Shown: positions 21,233 to 33,400 of the stretch, piece after piece | Layout: each line of letters starts with the position of its first letter | How positions within the stretch are numbered: the stretch's first letter is position 1 | Source of the DNA: Hordeum vulgare subsp. vulgare | Lineage: Eukaryota; Streptophyta; Magnoliopsida; Poales; Poaceae | Direction of reading: 5' to 3' | DNA length: 64,000 bases | Assembly: GCF_904849725.1 (NCBI RefSeq) | Contig: NC_058521.1 | Location: 429,492,676 to 429,556,675 of the forward strand | Notes under the pieces: generated by a model | What the model was told of the DNA's origin: nothing | The model's database searches: none | Seen by the model: only the letters and a program-made list of their open reading frames with translations | Made by a program: the position numbers and the translations under genes

Positions 21233-22252
21233 CTATGGATGCCACTGCTGTGTGAGCTCCTCTGGCTCCCACTGATAAACTGGCATTTGGTACTCGACTG
21301 GCGGCTCGGGCACGGGCGCCTGTGGTTGGGCCAAACCCCAATATGCATAGATGTCCGCGGGCATAATAGTGTACCTGCCTGCATGAAGATCAAACAAAGA
21401 AGGAGCAGGCAAAGTAATAGTCTGTCGAGTACCCTGACTAAACACCAGGTAATAAATCATCCGTCTACTAGCATCTCTATCCAGAAAATCATGGCGAACC
21501 ATGCTGTCATAATTGAGATATCTCTCAGGGAGAAGCATCTCTCCTTCCTCTCCCAGTCTAATCAGTATCTCAAAGTGTTTGGCAAGACGGGTAGCATAGA
21601 TACCTCCATAGACAACACCTTTAGAACGGTTCAGGTTCAACCGTTGAGCTACTATAGCGCCCAAGCTATAAGTCTTATCGTTATAAAGACCTTCACGCAA
21701 AACCGCAAGGACTGGAGAACTAAGTGATCAAGCCTCCCCACGGACAATCAAACATTTTCCCACAAATAGTGAGAAGTACCAAAGCACACGAAAATGTATG
21801 CTAGCAATTCTAGCGCAAGACACTCCTCTCTCCTCTCCAACAGCAATAGAACCAATGAAATCCTCCAAGTCCCGTGGACGAGGGTGACGGATATCCCCAA
21901 CATAAGGTAATTTGCATACATTGCAAAAGTCCTGCAGCGTCATGCACTGGGGAACATCGTATATCATGAACTCAACCATAGGAGGATTCTTCCTCGGATA
22001 AAAGTTGAAGCTTTGAACGAAAATATTGGTGAGGTGGAGATATTGTGGGCACTTATCTTCAACAAACGCAGTAAGACCTGCGTTCTCCACCAAGTAATAA
22101 AAGTCTTCATAAAGTCCGGCGACGCGCAAAAATTCATCACTTGGCCACTCGCACGCTCGAACTTCTGTGACTCGAGGGACTGCGTACTTGGGGTGGTTCT
22201 TCTCATCCTCCTTGGGGTTATGGCTTGAAGAGCCTCTCAAGAACCTCCTCAT
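21233..22252 (-). pseudogene. Sabrina-like 3' ORF of unknown function, frame-broken
   Basis: Two abutting minus-strand frames (22252-21728 and 21700-21233) with a break of a few codons between them make about 330 residues. It has motifs such as YEDFYYLVENAGLTAF, FNFYPRKNPPMVEF and ARIASIHFRVLWYF, and a proline/glutamine-rich end. It occupies the extra-ORF position after pol in Athila-lineage elements. Proteins of this kind are usually annotated as plant retrotransposon ORF of unknown function. I see no signal peptide or transmembrane segment, so I do not call it envelope. Its role is unknown. Confidence 0.65.
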
Positions 22253-23069
22253 CTTTTCCCTTTTCTAGCTCTGAAAAATTCTGAAATTTTTAGAGACTTC
22301 GAAAGAAAAGTGAATAAGGATTAACCCAACTTGTAGCAACTACTCCTACTAGTGCGTAGAGACCGTATCACGCGCTAAAACTACTTGGGACCAGCTAAAA
22401 TCAACATTTCTAGCTCAAGAACAGGGTCACCAAGGTAGCAAGAATACGCGAAGGATAAAGCACTAGAGCAAAAACTAATTGGACCAATGGAGGAGTCACT
22501 TACCAAGGAGTAATTTCCCCAAAACGGTTCGGAGAATGGTGCTTTGAGCAAGGAGATCGAAAATCACAGCCAAATGAGCAAGAACACGGGTTTGAGCTGC
22601 GAAACAATTTTTTCTGGAGGTTGAAGAAGAGGCTGGGAGCTGGAATGAGTGGAGGGGGTGCCTATGGGCCCCACAAGCTTGCACCTTGCCACCAGGGGGT
22701 AGGTGGCGGTGGCAGGGCTTGTGGCCCACTCGTCTGATCCCCAGGCCATCTCTCAGCCCAAAAAATTCCAAAAATTCCAAAAAAAATCATACTAAATTTT
22801 CAGGACCATCGGAGAACTTTTATTTTCGAGGTATTTTCTTCGGAACGCTAAAACAGAAAATGGGAAAAGCTAAACTAATTCCATCATTTTTCTTCTAAGC
22901 AACAGAAAAGGAAAACTCAAAACAGAGGCATGTGACTCTCTGATTCATCCGTTTCATGGTCATCAAAAGAAATCCGTCAATGGGATTGATCAAGTCCTTA
23001 TGACAAAACCTTCTCGAATCGCAAGAGAGAACGAAGAATTTTAGAATAGCCACTAAGTCACCTCAATGG
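22253..23069 (-). other. Sabrina-like internal non-coding tract
   Basis: It lies between the 3' ORF and the LARD insertion. A GC-rich block (about 22,640-22,735) resembles the GGCTTGTGGCCCAC block of the LTRs, and the minus-strand order looks like an LTR-type leader. No RT or integrase code is present where pol would be expected. Confidence 0.5.
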
Positions 23070-23074
23070 GGATA

Positions 23075-26000
23075 TGTGACAGCCCGAGACCGACGCTCCA
23101 GAAGATTCCCCTTTTATTCCCTTGTCACCATGTGTTTTATTTTGTTTGTTGAATTCATCATGTCATCATGCCATCACGTCATTTTTTTTGCAACCCAAAA
23201 GCATAAATGGTACGGATCCTTGGTCCATTTAAATCAAGGGAATTCACATGGTGATTTCTCTATATAACATATCCTCCCAATATCATTAGGGGGCTATAAT
23301 CAAAAAAATATTATGATCATAACACACTTGCAATTTAACCCCATTCTTTTCTATCTTAATTCTTGCCTTAAACTTTGCCCATAATTCTTTTGCTTAAGGT
23401 CCAGCCACCCTCTTAAATTCCACATCCATAGTTCATTTGAAAGGGAGTTTGAACTCAAGCATAACAAAATTAATTCATTATGTTTGGTATTTTTTTACTT
23501 CCTTCAGAAATGTTCATCTTGTTCCCGTAAATCATATTTATTATGTAGGGTGACCCTCCTAAATTTCATCCCTTTTGAAATTGGTTTGGTTAGGTTTTAA
23601 TTCAGGCAAGCATGAGTTTAAATCAAACTTGTTTAAATTTGTTTCCTGTAAAAATCTCCAAACCGATTTTATAAAATAGAGTATATTTTTATGGGTCCTC
23701 AAAAATATTTCTCCAACTCTATTTCTCTCTCTACCTCTCGTTTTCTTTTTCTCCAAATCTGTTCTTTGAATTAATGGCTAGGAATATATAACAGAGCAGG
23801 CCCACTCTTACCTGGTTGATTCCAGCCCATTAAGCCCACCACCCCTTCTTCTTCCTACATCACCTCCTTGTACGAACCCATGGAGAACCGTCTGATCTCC
23901 TTGGCTCCGTTCTGATTGTTGCCGTACCGCCCCTTCCTCCTCTTAGCCACCCCCTAGGGCACCCGTGCAACCCTAGCTTCCTGCCTTTCCTCCTCTCCGC
24001 CTCCATCTCCCTCTCCCCTCCATTTTCCCCCTTCTCCTCGATCTTCTTCTTCGTCAGGTAGGTAGGCGTGAGGTTCAGAGCCTCCCCCCCCCCTCGCGTC
24101 ATGGTGGGGACTGGTCGTGATGGTCTGACCAAGTGCTCGAGGGCGTCTGCACCGTTCCATTCCCGCCCTAGGGTGGCAAGAGCACCTTCAACACCTCGGC
24201 CTCTACCTCGTCTCCGCCCGCGCCGGCAGCCGCTCCCCTGCGACCCGAGCTCGCGTAGATCGGCCTCCTTGCCCGATCTCCTCTCCGATCCCTTCGGTGA
24301 GCCCTCCCCTTCCCCGTGCGTGTATGCCTGTGCGTAGTCCTTGCCGGTAGTCAGTGTAGATGCCTCGCATCACAGGTTAGGAGCGAGCCCTGCTCGAGCT
24401 CGACGCCTCCGTCGTGCCCAGCTCCTTAGAGCCTCGTAGCCCCGGGAATGGAACCCCCTAGTGTTCCCGCACCCCCGTCGGTAGTACCTCGCCGCCGTTG
24501 TTGCCTCACCGCTCGCCGGCGTCGAACCCTCCTCCTCGGTAGTTCCAGTCTGGATGTAGAAGAAGGGCGCCCGTGTTCTTAGTTTATTCCGAGCCGATCC
24601 TGTTTCAGTTCAGAATCCCCCACCTAGTCCGACTGGTTTGAGCGCCGCGCAGAGACTGCAAGGTCTCGGGTTCGAGACCCAGCGGCCCCCTTTTTTTTAA
24701 TCTCTGCGATTTTTGTTCTCCAGTGCTAGCTACTAGAGTCTGCATATGTGCATTTCTTCCCCTGTTCTAACAGTAGCACTTCACCATCGTAGTGGCAACC
24801 GAGCCACTGCAGCGCCGGTAGGTCGAGGGTTCGAGCCCTCGCGCGCCCCTTTTTATTTGAGTTTTATTTAAAAGATGTTGCGTTGCCTGCATAGGTAATA
24901 TAGGTAGGTTACTCCCCCTGTTAGGGCAGTGAACCGAGCCTAGCTCAGTCGTGATTGCCATGTTGTGTTGCAAGTAGGTAGTGGGTTCGAGTCCCCCTAC
25001 TCCCATGTTATTTTTTCCTTGTGTTTTTAGTTGCTTGCTCTAGTGTGCCACTTTCAGTGGGTCCAGAGCCCACATGCCATACTAGGGGCCCTGGTGTGTA
25101 TGACCAGTGGGACCCCCTGAGGTTTAAATGAATTTTGTTTGTTTAGTTTTGTGTTGTATATCCAAATCTGGAATATTCCAGAAGAGGAATATGCCAAGTC
25201 TGGCATATCAAGAACAACCCCTGTTCTTGTTATTAGCGGAGTTTGATCTTGTGTAGTTTTTCCTTTGATGTTACTGGTGTTTTCTGCATGCATATATAGC
25301 AGTGTAATATATTGATTTGGGGTAGAAGAACCCAGTAAATCCAATGGAGGTAGTAGTTTCCAGTTTTGGGCAGTCCTGCTGAAGTGTCAACTCATGATGA
25401 GGTGGCACTCGTTTACTGATGTAGGATGGTTTAAGTGCATCATTAGGGGTTGGGCATCCATGCATCATATTGAGTAGTGCATCCGGTTGTGCATGTGTTG
25501 TGGTGAATATTGTGTGTTGATTCTTGTTTCCATTTTGTTCGTCTCGTTAGAGTTCCGCAAGCATGTCGGAAAAGTGAGGATCCGTTCGACTACGTTGGTT
25601 CGTCTGCTTCTCGGAGTGATTCTTCTCACAAGTGGGATCTCAGGCAAGATGACCATTTCCCCAGATACCATTACTATCATTGCCATGCTAGTTTACCGCT
25701 TCTACCGTTTATGTCTCGTTGCCTACCACATGTTAAATATCAGCCTCTCAACTATGCCATGAAAACCTTCAACCTGATCAACCTAGCAAACCATTGATTG
25801 GCTATGTTACTACTTGCTTAACCCTGTGTTAGCGTTGCTAGTTGCACGTGCAGTTGCTTCCATGTGACAACATGGGTTCCTTGTCATATCACCCTATTAA
25901 ATGCTATTTAATTTAATGCAACTATATACTTGGTAAAAGGTGGAAGGCTCGGCCTTTCTAGCCTGGTGTTTTGTTCCACCTTTGCCCCCTTAATTTCGGC

Positions 26001-27193
26001 TACCGGTGTTATGTTCCATAAACGAGCGCTCCTAACACGATCGGGGTTGTTATGGGGACCCCCTTGATAATTCGTTTTAGATTAAAGCTGGTCCGGCAAG
26101 GCCCAACATTGGTACTACATTTGCCCCACATAATAATTTTGTTAATACTGAAAGCATAGGGCGTCATGAACCCGCGGAGTAATTTCACATAATACACGGG
26201 GCCAGTGCTGTTGGTGCTGGTCCAAAACTAGAGCTATTTGCGGGGCCAACCCGGGACAACTCGGGAGGTTTCTATCAGGACACCGTACGCTGTGCTTATC
26301 CGTCATGTCGTGAGAACGAGATACGTGGCTCCTATCGGGATCGTCGACACGTCGGGCGGCCCTGCTGGATTAGTTTTACCTTTGACGAGATATCTTGTGC
26401 ATCGGGATTTCGGTGATGCTTTGGGTAATCTCACAGTTGAGGTTTCCCACTAGGGAATCCGACGAGATCGCGAGCTTCGTGATTGAGGATTTCTATGCGG
26501 CTTGTGGTAATTTCTGATGGACTAGTTGGAGCACCCCTGCAATGTTAAATCTTTCGGAAAGCCGTGCCCCCGGTTATGTGGCAACGTGGAAACTTTGCTT
26601 AACACTGGTTCTAGATAACTTGAAGTTAACTTAATTAAAATATGCCAACTGTGTGCGTAACCGTGACTGTCTCTTTCGTGAGTTCCTTCTTCGATCAAGG
26701 ACACGGTGGGGTTATGTCTGACGTAGGTAGGTGTTCAGGATGATTCATTTGATCATCAGTAGTTCACGTCCGTTATGCGTAGATCTTCCCCCTCTTATTT
26801 CTTGTACTCGTAAGTTTAGCCACCAAATATATGCTTAGCCGCTGCTGCAACCTCACCACTTAGCCTTACCTCACCCATTAAGCTTTGCTAGTCTTGATAC
26901 CTTTGGAAATGAGATTGATGAGTCCCCTGTGGCTCACACATTACTACAACACCACTTGCAAGTACAGGTAAAGGTTACTTGACGCGAGCACGTTGATTGT
27001 TCATTTGGAGTTGCTTCTTCTTCTTCTTCATCGATCTAGGATGGGTTCTAGGCCGGCAGCCTGGGATAGCAAGGATGGACGTCGTTCTTCTTTTGTCGTT
27101 TGTTTTCGTCCGTAGTTGGACCCTACTCTTACTCTTGATGAATATGTAATGTACTGATGTGACTCTGATGTAGCTTGTGGCGAGTGTAAGCCA

Positions 27194-27228
<35 letters not shown>

Positions 27229-27346
27229 TCTTTTCAGTACATGTACTTGTAACGATATCCATTCTTGCGACACGACGAGATGCGCTTCTATCCCTGACGA
27301 GGCCTTCGTGCCAAATTGAGGATAGGGTCGCATCTTCGGCGTGACA
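23075..27346 (+). repeat. LARD 5' LTR
   Basis: 4,272 bp. It contains a GC-rich block (23,880-24,560), three tRNA-like modules (24,621-25,017) and an (AT)n run (27,200-27,226). It retains a roughly 110-bp segment (about 25,845-25,955) absent from the 3' LTR. Confidence 0.93.
24621..25017 (+). repeat. Three tRNA-like modules in tandem (5' LTR)
   Basis: Each module has an A-box-like and a B-box sequence followed by a T run. Module 1: TAGTCCGACTGG at 24625, GGTTCGAGACC at 24669 and eight T at 24691. Module 2: TAGTGGCAACCGAG at 24790, GGTTCGAGCCC at 24828 (in a perfect CGAGGG/CCCTCG stem) and TTTTT near 24850. Module 3: TAGCTCAGTCG at 24941, GGTTCGAGTCC at 24984 and TTTTTT near 25011. The minus-strand translation GGLEPTT is the typical artefact of reading a tRNA backwards. 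They lack paired 5' acceptor strands, so they are tRNA-derived, not tRNA genes. Confidence 0.7.
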
Positions 27347-27349
27347 AGT

Positions 27350-27361
27350 TGGTATCAGAGC
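27350..27361 (+). other. LARD primer-binding site (iMet tRNA)
   Basis: TGGTATCAGAGC, three bases after the LTR end, is the 12-base complement of the 3' end of plant initiator methionine tRNA, where minus-strand DNA synthesis starts. It fixes the element's orientation as plus. Confidence 0.95.
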
Positions 27362-30300
27362 AGTACCGACCTAGGAGCCCCCTTGATTGATCGAACTTGG
27401 CTGAGTCGAGTCTAGTGAAAAACTTCTGTGAGTCTAGTTATATATCGGAGAGTAGGATTCTTTTTTCTTCTCTTCTATGCTCTGGTGAGGAATCTTGACG
27501 TAATAATTTTAATTCTACTCCTCTTCTCACTCAAAACAAATTAGGATCACGCGGATATTTTTGGAATCTATATGAAGCCGATGTGACGGAGTTGTGTCTT
27601 GGTACCTCCTATCTGCTTTGAGTTTCAGGGGAGTTGAGCTCCACGGGATTCTCGAGCACATCGTTATCATTCAGATTTCTTAGTATCTCAGAACGAAGGA
27701 TGTTCATAATTGCTTCAATACTAGTAGTGGCGAGATAACCCCGATGTCCCCAGTACTGGTGCAGGTTGTTCGGGAGTACTGCCATACTTTGTATCTTTGT
27801 GATCACGAGGGTCTGTTTTAGATGAAGGTCCGAGATTCTGGTTGTGTGTTGACGGATGTGATACAGGTGACGGGTTAGTATAGGAGTTGTGTGTTATTAC
27901 TTCTTGTATCCGTGTACCAGATTGCATGACCACATATTTCGGGAATTCATAGGTGGGAATTCTAGTAGTTGCTTATAGGACAATCTTCCAACAAATTTGT
28001 GTTGCTTCGATGTCAAGTGGTGATTTCAGATCTTTTCTAAGAGGTGTTCTCATATTTTTATGAGAGTATTAATTCTTTTGCTCTATCAATTGTCTTATCA
28101 ATTCCTTTGAACCGGAGTCATCGTATCAATTCCATTCAACCGGTGTGCTTCTCTGCAACTGAATTCAACCCTCTCCAATTTTTGCAGGTCATTCTCTCAA
28201 TTCTATTTGGAGTTCGTCTCATCTGTCCTAAGTTGTCTTTGTTTTTCCCCGCCCTCCCACCCTTTTTCTTCAGTGATTCAATTTTCATCCAAGAGTTTTC
28301 TTTTCATGGTGCTTCCGCTATCTGTTCTTTTCTTTCTTACCCGGTGATTCATTGTGAAGATTCTCAGGTGCTTCATGTTCATCCTTATTCAGTCTTGTTA
28401 TTTTTCCGGTGAATTCAATTCAGTTATCCGTGTTAATAATATCCTTTTCATCCTTAAATTCTTTCCCATGTGAAAATTATTGTCAGCCTATCTTGTTTAT
28501 TCATTCCTCTCTTTTCTATCCGGTGTGTTGAAGTTGTCTCAGAGTTTCTTGTTTTCAGATCTTTCATTATTTCGAGGTGCCAACCTCATCTAGTTCTCGT
28601 TATACCGGTGCAACATCTCTCCTTATAATCAGTTGTTTCAACGGTGGTTTCTTTGAGTGGGCCCATAACCCACAGGTTCTTTCCCAGGATCTTTCCTGGC
28701 TCTTTTAATCCTTGCCCGGAGATCATTAATTCTTTTCAACTATGACGTAAGTATGATTTCCATCAGTCATATCCCTTCGTCAAGATCTATTTGAATTAAT
28801 TCTCATATTGGTTCAACCTTTCATTCTTCTTTATACCGGAGTGTCTCATTAATTTTGGTGGTGTTGTTCTCCTCATCATTCTCAGCTTGCAAATTCGAAG
28901 GAGTGTTTCTCTCAGTCTTGTTCCATTCTTGTGAAGACTGTCATCTCAGCTTCGTGTATCCTCTCATTTGTTGTTAATCATGAGTAATCCCTTTCGTGCT
29001 ATCCAGTGCATTTGTGAGTTGTTTTCATTCTCGATCCTCCGAAGGCCATCATTTCAGAAGATTCTTCGTTCTCAGCTTTCAGCTTTCATCCTCAATTGTT
29101 GTCTCTTCGTTCGTCTCTCGTTTATCCGGTGCCTTGTTCTAGTTTTCTGTTAGGTGGCTCATGATCTCTTCATTCTCTTGTATCTCATTCATTCTTGGTA
29201 TCCCCATTCAATTGTGAATTCTTACAGGTGCTTTCTTCAATCATACTTCAAGTGGTGCTTATCTCTCTGTCTCTTCAAGATTCATTTCAAGAAAAATAAG
29301 TTGTATGCTAGATCTGTTGCTTGTCATCAATTTAATTGATGAAGGATGAGCATAATATAATTCTTATTCTTGTTCTTCCTTCTTTCAAGAGATTTCAATT
29401 CTTCTACCGGAGGGCTCGTGATATCAATTCTTTTCTCAAGTGCATGTCTTTCTTTTCCGGAGTTCCATGTTCTTTTAAGTATCTCTTTATGAGGCTTCAT
29501 CTAAATCTTGGCACGGTCATAATCTTATTCTTTTCTACCTTCATATCTTTGCATCATTCATTTGCATACGGAGGTCCTTCATGGTGGTTCTTCAAGGATG
29601 TGATTCATTCTCATGTGTTCTTCAAGATTCTTGTTGGAGAACCTCAAGTATCATTTCCCTTGCATTTATATGTGCAACTGTTCTTCCTTTATCCTTTGAG
29701 GTGGTATTATAGCATTCTTGTTAGTGTAGGAGCCTCGAAGAGTTTTCTTTTCAAGAATGAGATAATTAAATCCACCAATTCTATGTTCATGGGATATTTT
29801 CAACCCATGATTTCTTCATTGAGCTATTTTGGGCTGGATTTCACCTAAAGCTTTTCCTATGGATTGTGCTATCATGGTGCTTGTCATTAATCCCAGTTCT
29901 CAATGTATCCTCTTGGTGTAAGAAGTTTTGATATCTTTGCTTTCATCTGTCCTTGTTTCTTTTAGTGGTTGGTGGTCACCTAATATATGTTGAGATGATT
30001 TTCATAAGCCCACTACTTTCTTGTTCTTTTCGTTGTCGGTTTTCCAACTACTACGTCAATTCTTCTGTCCGGAGGCTCTTCAGTTCTATTGTGATGATAG
30101 TTCGCATTCTTTCTTCATTCTCTTTTTCCGCTTGAGCTAGTTCATATTCTCTTGTTCCGGAGGCATTGTGATGTTGCTCTTTTGGGTCTATTATGTTGTT
30201 CTATCAAGATCATGGTGTTCCCTCGTTCTATGTACTTGTTTGTTGTGAATATTGTCTAATTCTCTCTTCGTATCGATTTTTTTGTCCGATTTTCCTACCG

Positions 30301-30492
30301 AAGTGCTGCCGAAATTTTCCGTGAATTCTTGCTTGTTTCACATATCATTCCTCATCTCTTTGCAACTTTCAAGGATTGTTGGTTTCACTCGTTTGTCAAA
30401 GAAGCGACTAAGTTTTACCTCGTGTCTTTCTCATCCTCACCACCTTTCATTCTTGGATCTCGGGGAGAGATCCTCTTGTAGTGTAGGAGAGT
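27362..30492 (+). other. LARD internal domain, non-coding and pyrimidine-rich
   Basis: About 3.1 kb with no retroviral-type coding. The plus strand is strongly T/C-biased (TTCTTTTC, TCATTCTT). The hexamers CCGGTG or CCGGAG recur at irregular spacing, for example near 28110, 28140, 28340, 28406, 28520, 28604, 28837, 29131, 29407, 29457, 30069 and 30156. The 170-codon frame at 29336-29848 is hydrophobic only because T-rich codons encode F, L and S. LARD cores are reported to be conserved as structured RNA; this bias may reflect that. Confidence 0.8.
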
Positions 30493-33400
30493 TGTGACAG
30501 CCCGAGACCGACGCTCCAGAAGATTCCCCTTTTGTTCCCTTGTCACCATGTGTTTTATTTTGTTTGTTACATTCATCATGTCATCATGCCATCACGTTGT
30601 TTTTTTTTTGCAACCCAAATGCATAAATGGTACGGATCCTTGGTCCATTTAAATCAAGGGAATTCACATGGTGATTTCTCTATATAACATATCCTCCCAA
30701 TATCATTAGGGGGCTATAATGAAATATTATGATCATAACACACTTGCAATTTATCTCCATTCTTTTCTATCTTAATTCTTGCCTTCAACTTTGCCCATAA
30801 TTCTTTTTCTTAAGGTCCAGCCACCCTCTTAAATTCCCCATCCATAGTTCATTTAAAAGGGAGTTCGAACTCAAGCATAACGAAATTAATTCATTATGTT
30901 TGGTATTTTTTTACTTCCTTCAGAAATGTTCATCTTGTTCCCGTAAATCATATTTATTATGTAGGGTGACCCTCCTAAATTTCATCCCTTTTGAAATTGG
31001 TTTGGTTAGGTTTTAATTCAGGCAAGCATGAGTTTAAATCAAACTTGTTTAAATTTGTTTCCTGTAAAAATCTCCAAACCGATTTTATAAAATAGAGTAT
31101 ATTTTTATGGGTCCTCAAAAATATTTCTCCAACTCTATTTCTCTCTCTAGCTCTCGTTTTCTTTTTCTCCAAATCTGTTCTTTGAATTAATGGCTAGGAA
31201 TATATAACAGAGCAGGCCCACTCTTACCTGGTTGATCTCAGCCCATTAAGCCCACCACCCCTTCTTCTTCCTACGTCACCTCCTTGTACGAACCCATGGA
31301 GAACCGTCTGATCTCCTTGGCTCCGTTCTGATTGTTGTCGTATCGCCCCTTCCTCCTCTTAGCCACCCCCTAGGGCGCCCGTGCAACCCTAGCTTCCTCC
31401 CTTTCCTCCTCTCCGCCGCCATCTCCCTCTCCCCTCCATTTTCCCCCTTCTCCTCGATATTCTTCTTCGTCAGGTAGGTAGGCGTGAGGTTCGGAGAAGA
31501 GTCGGAGGTCAAAGCCTCCCCCTTCGCGTCGTGGTGGGGACTGGTCGTGATGGTCTGGCCGGGTGCTCAAGGGCATCTGCGCCATTCCATTCCCGCCCTA
31601 GGGTGGCCATAGCACCTTCAACGCCTCGGTCTCTACCTCGTCTCCACCCGCGCCGACAGCCGCTCCCCTGCGACCCGAGCTCGCGTAGATCGGCCTCCTC
31701 GCCCGATCTCCTCTCCGATCCCTTCGGTGAGCCCTCCCCTTCCCCGTGCGTGTATGCCTGTGCGTAGTCCTCGCCGGTAGTCAGTGTAGATGCCTCGCAT
31801 CACAGGTTAGGAGCGAGCCCTGCTCGAGCTCGACGCCTCCGTCGTGCCCAGCTCCTTAGAGCCTCGTAGCCCCGGGAATGGGACCCCCTAGGGTTCCCGC
31901 ACCCCCGTCGGTAGTACCTCGCCGCCGTTGTTGCCTCACCGCTCGCCGGCGTCGAACCCTCCTCCTCGGTAGTTCCAGTCTGGAGGTAGAAGAAGGGCAC
32001 CCGTGTTCTTAGTTTATTCCGAGCCGATCCTGTCTTAGTTCAGAATCCCCCACCTAGTCCGACTGGTTTGAGCGCCGCGCAGAGACTGCGAGGTCTCGGG
32101 TTCGAGACCCAGCGGCCCCCTTTTTTTTAATCTCTGCGATTTTTGTTCTCTTGTGCTAGCTAGCAGAGTCTACATATGTGCATTTCTTCCCCTGTTCTAG
32201 CAGTAGCACTTCACCATCGTAGTGGCAACCGAGCCACTGCAGCGCCACTAGGTCGAGGTTCGAGCCCTCGCGCACCCCTTTTTATTTGAGTTTTATTTAA
32301 AAGATGTTGTGTTGCATGCATAGGTAATATAGGTAGGTTACTCCCCCTGTTAGGGCAGTGAATCGAGCCTAGCTCAGTGGTGATTACCCTGTTGTGTTGC
32401 AAGTAGGTAGTGGGTTCGAGTCCCCCTACTCCCATGTTAATTTTTCCTTTTGTTTTTAGTTGCTTGCTGTAGTGTGCCACTGTCAGTGGGTCCAGAGCCC
32501 ACATGCCATACTAGGGGCCGTGGTGTGTATGATCAGTGGGACCCCCTGAGGTTTAAATGAATTTTGTTTGTTTAGTTTTGTGTTGTATATCCAAATCTGG
32601 AATATTCCAAAAGAGGAATATGTCAAGTCTGGCATATCAAGAACAGCCCCTGTTCTTGTTATTAGCGGAGTTTGATCTTGTGTAGTTTTTCCTTTGATGT
32701 TACTGGTGTTTTCTGCATGCATATATAGTAGTGTAATATATGGATTTGGGGTAGAAGAACCCAGTAAATCCAATGGAGGTAGTAGTTTCCAGTTTTGGGC
32801 AGTCCTCCTGAAGTGTCAACTCATGATGAGGTGGCACTTGTTTACCGATGTAGGATGGTTTAAGTGCATCATTAGGAGTTGGGCATCCATGCATCATATT
32901 GAGTAGTGCATCCGGTTGTGCATGTACTGTGGTGAACATTGTGTGTTGATTCTTGTTTCCATTTGCTTCGTCTCGTTAGAGTTTCGCAAGCGTTTCGGAA
33001 AAGTGAGGATCCGTTCGACTACGTCGGTTCGTCTGCTTCACGGAGTCATTCTTCTCACAAGCGGGATCTCACGCAAGATGACCATTTCCCCAGATACCAT
33101 TACTATCATTGCCATGCTAGTTTACCGCTTCTACCATTTATATCTGTTGCCTACCACATGTTAAATATCAGCCTCTCAACTATGCCATGAAAACCTTCAA
33201 CCTGATCAACCTAGCAAACCATTGATTGGCTATGTTACTGCTTGCTTAACCCTGTGTTAGCATTGCTAGTTTTGCCTTTCTAGCCTGGTGTTTTGTTCCA
33301 CCTTTGCCCCCTTAGTTTCGGCTACCGGTGTTATGTTCCATAAGCGAGCGCTCCTAACACGATCGGGGTTGTTATGGGGACCCCCTTGATAATTTGTTTT

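Noticed and set aside
21233..22252. Envelope gene in the Sabrina-like element
   Set aside because: Position fits, but no signal peptide, transmembrane segment or cleavage site is visible.
24767..25006. Possible functional tRNA genes in the LARD LTR
   Set aside because: A and B boxes are there, but 5' acceptor strands and complete cloverleaves are not; kept as tRNA-derived modules.
29336..29848. 170-codon hydrophobic frame in the LARD core
   Set aside because: Explained by T-rich composition; no motif, no conserved start.
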